20,553 nucleotides of DNA from Sphingomonadales bacterium (GTDB taxonomy: Bacteria; Pseudomonadota; Alphaproteobacteria; Sphingomonadales; Sphingomonadaceae), in the NCBI GenBank assembly GCA_013298745.1, contig JAAFIT010000003.1, positions 1-20,553 on the forward strand. Direction: 5' to 3'. The position numbers were made by a program, and so were the translations under genes. Positions 17,191-20,553 of this stretch are shown in pieces; position 1 is the stretch's first letter; every line of letters starts with the position of its first letter. The notes beneath the pieces are model-generated. The model did no database searches. It saw only the letters and a program-made list of their open reading frames with translations, and was not told where the DNA came from.

Positions 17191-19962
17191 CTATCGCCCC
17201 CAATCCCGGTCCCGTTCGGGAAGCATCGCCTGCCCCTGCTCGATCGCGCGCTGCTGATTGATGCCCTTGCGCAGATTATCGAACCGCCCTGCCGCGGCCT
17301 CGCCGCGGATCTCGGGGTCGCGTTTGAACACCGCCGCCAGCTGACGCGCCGAGCCCGGACGGATGTTGTCGACAACCTCGCCGGCTTTCTCGAACGCCTG
17401 CGTCTGATGCGGGAGCACCGGCAGGCCCTTGTCGGTCATCCGCTCCATATCGGCGACGGCGCGCGCCAACGCCCCGATCGCTTCCCGCTGGTCGGGCGCA
17501 TTGAACGACGCGGCATATTCGCCGGCTGCCGGCGCCTCGAGCTCGGGCATCTTGGGCCTGAAGTCAGCGAACCGGCCTTTGGGTTTGGCGCTGGGCGCGC
17601 TCTCCGGTGCCTCGAGCTTGGGCTTGAACCCGCCGAACATACCCTTGGCCTTGGTCTGCACAGCCGCCTGCACCGTTGCCACGGCCTCGCGCACCGCCTC
17701 GACCACGCGCTCGGGCCAATGGATCTCGCGGCGCTCGGCGAACATTCGCGCCTGGTCTTGTATGCTTTGCGCCGCCGGATAATCGCCGGCCATGTCCTTG
17801 GCCCGGTCGCGTGACAGGGTGCGAACGAGCCGATCGCGGTCGGCGAAGTCGTCGCGGCCATAATGCAGCTGCACACCGTCCCGGTGGCGCGACAGCGCCA
17901 CATAGGCGGCGTGCCGGTCCATGCCCGGGGTCGCCAGCACATGCGCTGCGTCGACCGTCACCCCCTGCGCCTTGTGGATAGTGGCCGCATAGCCATGATC
18001 GACATGGGCATAGGCGGCGGTATCAAACGCCACCCGCTGGCCGCCATCGAGCTTCACCACAAGATGGTCTGGCCGCGCCTGCTCGATCGTGCCCAGCGTC
18101 CCGTTCTTCACACCAAGATCGCGCTCGTTGCGCAAGAACATCAACCGGTCGCCGCTGGCGAACTGCCGCACACCGCGCTCGGTCTTGACGCCGACATCCT
18201 CGCCCAGCTTGCCCTCGGCGCGCAGCCGGCCCCGCACCTGCTCGTTCAGGTCGCGGACCTCGGCGTTGGTATGGGTGAGGATGATCCGGGTCTTGTCGGG
18301 CGATGCCTGGCGCTGCCGCTCCCAGCCCTCCACGAGCGCGCCGCGGGCCGCGTCGCGGGTCTCGGCCGCGTGCACCATGTCGCGGTCCTCATAGGCCGCC
18401 AGCGCCTCGCCTGTGCGTCCTGTCGCCAGCGCCCGGGTCGCCCCGCGCTGCCAGTCCTCGCGCTGCCGGCGGATTTCGGTGATTTCGACAGCGCCGTGCC
18501 ATTCGCTGATCGCCCGAAAGGCTGCGCCGGCCTCGATCGCCTGCAGCTGCTCGGGATCGCCGACCAGCACCACCTTGGCGCCGGCCGCACGCGCAGTCGA
18601 CAGCACCTGCTCCATCTGCCGCGTGCCGATCATGCCAGCCTCGTCGATCACCAGCACGTCGCCCTTGCCCAGCAGCTCGCGCCCCTGCCCCCATTGATGC
18701 TCGAAGCTCGCCAGCGTCCTCGACGCAATGCCCGATGCGGCTTCGAGATTTTCCGCGGCGATGCCGGATAGCGCCGCGCCGCGAACCCGGTAGCCGGCGG
18801 CCATCCACGCCTCGCGCGCCACGCCAAGCATCGCTGATTTGCCGCTGCCGGCGTAGCCGATGACCGATGAGAGGTCGCCGGCGCCGGTGACCCGCTCGAA
18901 CGCATCCTGCTGCTCACCTGACAGCACAAGCCCGCGTGTCCTGGCCGCGCCGATCGCCGCCGCGCCGTACTCGGCGCCGACGCCATGCCGCTCAGTGCGT
19001 GCCAGCTCGCCGGCGCTGCGCTCAAGCCGGCTCTCGACCTCGATCATCTCGCGTGACGTAAAGCGCTCCTGGTCGCGCTCGTCCTTGCCCAGCGATATCA
19101 TTTCGGGGCTGGTGCGAACCGCCGCCATCACCCGGTCGAACTGCTCCTTGCCGTCGCTATGCCGGAACGCGAACGCCGCCAGCTCGCGAAGCGTGAACGT
19201 TGCCTGCTGCCGGGTAATCGCCGCCAACCCCAATGAGGGGTCGGCAATGATCTTGTCGCCATTCTCCCGCGCAATGCGGGAATGGTCCTCGATGCGCTCG
19301 GCCTCCAGCCCCTGCCCCGGCCGCCGCGCCGCCGCTGGCCCGATCTTGTGCTGCGGCTCCAGCGCCACGCCCTGGTCGGCAAGGCTGCGATGGTCGATCC
19401 GCGCCTCAAGCCCCAGTTCGGCCATGCGTTCGTTCACATGCGCCGCCCATGCCTCTCGCCAACCCTTCAGCAGTTCGGCGCTGTTCCACGCCCGCACCTT
19501 CTGGCCGAACCCGCCCGGGCCGACCTCGCGCATCGTCAGCATCACATGCGCGTGCGGCTTGGGGCTGCCGTCCCTGGCCTTGTCCCAATGCACATTAAGA
19601 TCCGCAATCATGCCGCGCGCCACGAACTGCCGGGCGACGAACGTCTGCGCCAGCTCGATGCCCTGGCGCTGGTTCATTTCGCGGGGAATCGAAAACTCGA
19701 TCTCCCGCGCCAGCTGCGCGTCCTTGCGCTTCTCACCGGCCTCGACCGCGTTCCACAGCACTTCGCGGTCCGCCAGTCGAGCCGGAGCACCCTCCGGCAG
19801 CATCACTTCCGAATGGACAACATCGTCCTTGCCGGTGAAGTCGTGATCCTTGTCGAGGCGGTCGTCGTGCAGCTCGGACCCTGAACGATAGGCCGCACTT
19901 GCCACCGCGCTCGAACCGTTCGAACGCCCCATGACCTTGGCCGAGAAGTGATAGATCGCCAT
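17191..19962 (-). CDS. traA: Ti-type TraA relaxase-helicase (MOBQ)
   Basis: A 923-residue two-domain relaxase. The N-terminal MobA/MobL nicking domain has Y25 (AAYRSG) as likely nucleophile and metal-binding H125, H137 and H139 (NVHWD, PHAHVMLTM). The helicase part shows Walker A YAGSGKSAM near 368-376, Walker B VLVIDEAGM near 436, VGDPEQLQAI, and the UvrD-like C-terminal motifs HGYAATIHKAQGVTVD and YVALSRHRDGVQLHYG. It should nick at oriT and unwind the transferred strand. Residues about 770-815 carry two related copies of a segment (KGMFGGFKPKLEAPE and KGRFADFRPKMPELEAP). The protein is somewhat shorter than the TraA of Ti plasmids. It diverges from traC across the oriT-like gap, as in Ti plasmids. 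Confidence 0.92.
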   Translation of the reverse strand: MAIYHFSAKVMGRSNGSSAVASAAYRSGSELHDDRLDKDHDFTGKDDVVHSEVMLPEGAPARLADREVLWNAVEAGEKRKDAQLAREIEFSIPREMNQRQGIELAQTFVARQFVARGMIADLNVHWDKARDGSPKPHAHVMLTMREVGPGGFGQKVRAWNSAELLKGWREAWAAHVNERMAELGLEARIDHRSLADQGVALEPQHKIGPAAARRPGQGLEAERIEDHSRIARENGDKIIADPSLGLAAITRQQATFTLRELAAFAFRHSDGKEQFDRVMAAVRTSPEMISLGKDERDQERFTSREMIEVESRLERSAGELARTERHGVGAEYGAAAIGAARTRGLVLSGEQQDAFERVTGAGDLSSVIGYAGSGKSAMLGVAREAWMAAGYRVRGAALSGIAAENLEAASGIASRTLASFEHQWGQGRELLGKGDVLVIDEAGMIGTRQMEQVLSTARAAGAKVVLVGDPEQLQAIEAGAAFRAISEWHGAVEITEIRRQREDWQRGATRALATGRTGEALAAYEDRDMVHAAETRDAARGALVEGWERQRQASPDKTRIILTHTNAEVRDLNEQVRGRLRAEGKLGEDVGVKTERGVRQFASGDRLMFLRNERDLGVKNGTLGTIEQARPDHLVVKLDGGQRVAFDTAAYAHVDHGYAATIHKAQGVTVDAAHVLATPGMDRHAAYVALSRHRDGVQLHYGRDDFADRDRLVRTLSRDRAKDMAGDYPAAQSIQDQARMFAERREIHWPERVVEAVREAVATVQAAVQTKAKGMFGGFKPKLEAPESAPSAKPKGRFADFRPKMPELEAPAAGEYAASFNAPDQREAIGALARAVADMERMTDKGLPVLPHQTQAFEKAGEVVDNIRPGSARQLAAVFKRDPEIRGEAAAGRFDNLRKGINQQRAIEQGQAMLPERDRDWGR

Positions 19963-20004
19963 CGCTCATTATTCTATCAAATTCACCTTCGCTTTCCAAG
20001 CACA

Positions 20005-20033
20005 GTTGGCACAACGTATAAGCGCGCACTCCC
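20005..20033. other. oriT: Candidate oriT with nic-like motif
   Basis: TAAGCGCGCACTCCC at 20019-20033 differs at only two positions from the RSF1010-type nic region (TAAGTGCGCCCTCCC), the motif cut by MOBQ relaxases. A small dyad GTTG-GCA-CAAC at 20005-20015 stands just before it, where an inverted repeat is expected. It lies in the 160-bp gap between traA and traC, the position of oriT in Ti-type plasmids. The match is by eye from memory of the RSF1010 sequence; nicking is inferred. Confidence 0.7.
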
Positions 20034-20148
20034 GATACACTTCGTTCCTCGTCGTGACTGGTTCGGCGCTTTTCGATATGGCCGGTCTTTTCAGCGGAGC
20101 GCGCTGGCGCTACAATGATCATGGGTGAAAGCACGAAGGGACGCAGCA

Positions 20149-20454
20149 ATGCGCAAGGTCCGGGATTACGATGCCGAGCTGAAGATGCTCAACGACAAGG
20201 CCCGCACGCTGAAGGCCAAGAGGGTCGAGCAGCTGGGGCAGCTGGTGACGGCTACCGGCGCCGATGCCCTCGATGTGGAAACCCTTGCCGGCGCGCTACT
20301 CGATGCGATCGCGGCCAAGGATGCCGACGCCAGGGAGGCGTGGCGCGCGAAGGGCCAGGCCTTCTTTCAACGGCGCGGGCGCAAAGGTCAGGGGCTTGCT
20401 GACGGCAACGGATCGGGCGCTAACCAAAACAGCGGCGGCAACGCGGCGGGCTGA
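20149..20454 (+). CDS. traC: TraC-family conjugal transfer protein
   Basis: A 101-residue basic, helical protein of the TraC family of Ti-type transfer regions: MRKVRDYDAELKMLNDKARTLKAKRVEQLGQLVTATGADALDVETLAGALLDAI, then KDADAREAWRAKGQAFFQRRGR and a low-complexity Asn/Gly tail. The first helix has a coiled-coil look. TraC is an accessory DNA-processing protein near oriT. ATG at 20149 is chosen because AAGGGA lies 7 bases before; an in-frame GTG at 20125 is the alternative. Its stop is duplicated at 25-27 of the window because of the circular overlap, and traD follows across the join. It diverges from traA. Confidence 0.82.
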   Translation: MRKVRDYDAELKMLNDKARTLKAKRVEQLGQLVTATGADALDVETLAGALLDAIAAKDADAREAWRAKGQAFFQRRGRKGQGLADGNGSGANQNSGGNAAG

Positions 20455-20553
20455 AGCCGGACAACGGCGCGGCGATACAAGGGACTGGGTGGTGCAACGA
20501 CGGACACGAACCCGCCACCTGATCGAACTCGGCGGTCTCGTCCAGAAAGCCGG
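20428..20553. repeat. Terminal direct repeat, right copy (circular closure)
   Basis: This is identical to bases 1-126 and contains the end of traC and the first 65 bases of traD (from 20489). The truncated traD here is not a separate gene; it continues at base 127 of the window. Confidence 0.93.

Noticed and set aside
17863..19846. Plus-strand ORFs of 302 and 328 codons opposite traA
   Set aside because: They lie wholly within traA, whose relaxase and helicase motifs are unmistakable; the opposite translations have no family pattern.

Overview
The window reads as a complete small plasmid, not a chromosomal slice. Its first 126 bases are identical to its last 126, so it closes into a circle of about 20,427 bp, and traC/traD run across the join. 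Most genes are GC-rich. A Ti-type TraA relaxase with DUF6118, TraC and TraD partners, a Rep_3-type initiator and a ParA/ribbon-helix-helix partition pair suggest an alphaproteobacterial host, most likely a sphingomonad. The host call is inference from gene families.

Layout in circular order. (1) Mobilisation: traA (minus) and traC-traD (plus) diverge from a short gap with an oriT-like motif; DUF6118 follows traA. No coupling protein (TraG) or type IV secretion genes are present, so the plasmid looks mobilisable rather than self-transmissible. (2) A small gene after traD, a deleted HTH antitoxin remnant and a higBA toxin-antitoxin pair with two dyad operators. (3) Replication and partition: AT-rich segment, five 19-bp iterons, a consensus DnaA box, repA, then parA plus a small RHH gene with recurring CGTAWWTACG boxes. 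(4) A RelE-type toxin / HTH antitoxin / second HTH operon and a serine recombinase. (5) A minus-strand accessory block (about 9465 down to 6088): a TIR protein, a DUF6338 membrane protein and a small Pro/Gly/Gln-rich protein form one tight operon; a sigma-70-like factor, an unknown protein and an ImmA/IrrE metalloprotease form another. (6) A large nested palindrome separating the sigma operon from a divergent DUF2188-DUF3892 pair. (7) A peptide/toxin export locus: HlyD-type adaptor, C39-peptidase ABC exporter, a 256-residue protein with a textbook double-glycine leader and a C-terminal domain resembling polymorphic toxin type 44, an exported thermonuclease-like protein and a Fic protein.

The strongest candidate for an undescribed system is region 7: a large toxin-like protein carrying a class II bacteriocin leader, encoded directly after its likely dedicated C39 exporter. 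From about 13,980, inside the 3' end of the exporter gene, to 16,470, at the fic stop codon, the DNA turns AT-rich, as if a foreign cargo had been spliced onto a resident exporter. The second candidate is the sigma/ImmA cassette and its palindromic, possibly bidirectional, control region. All functions are inferred by reading the sequence; no database searches were run.
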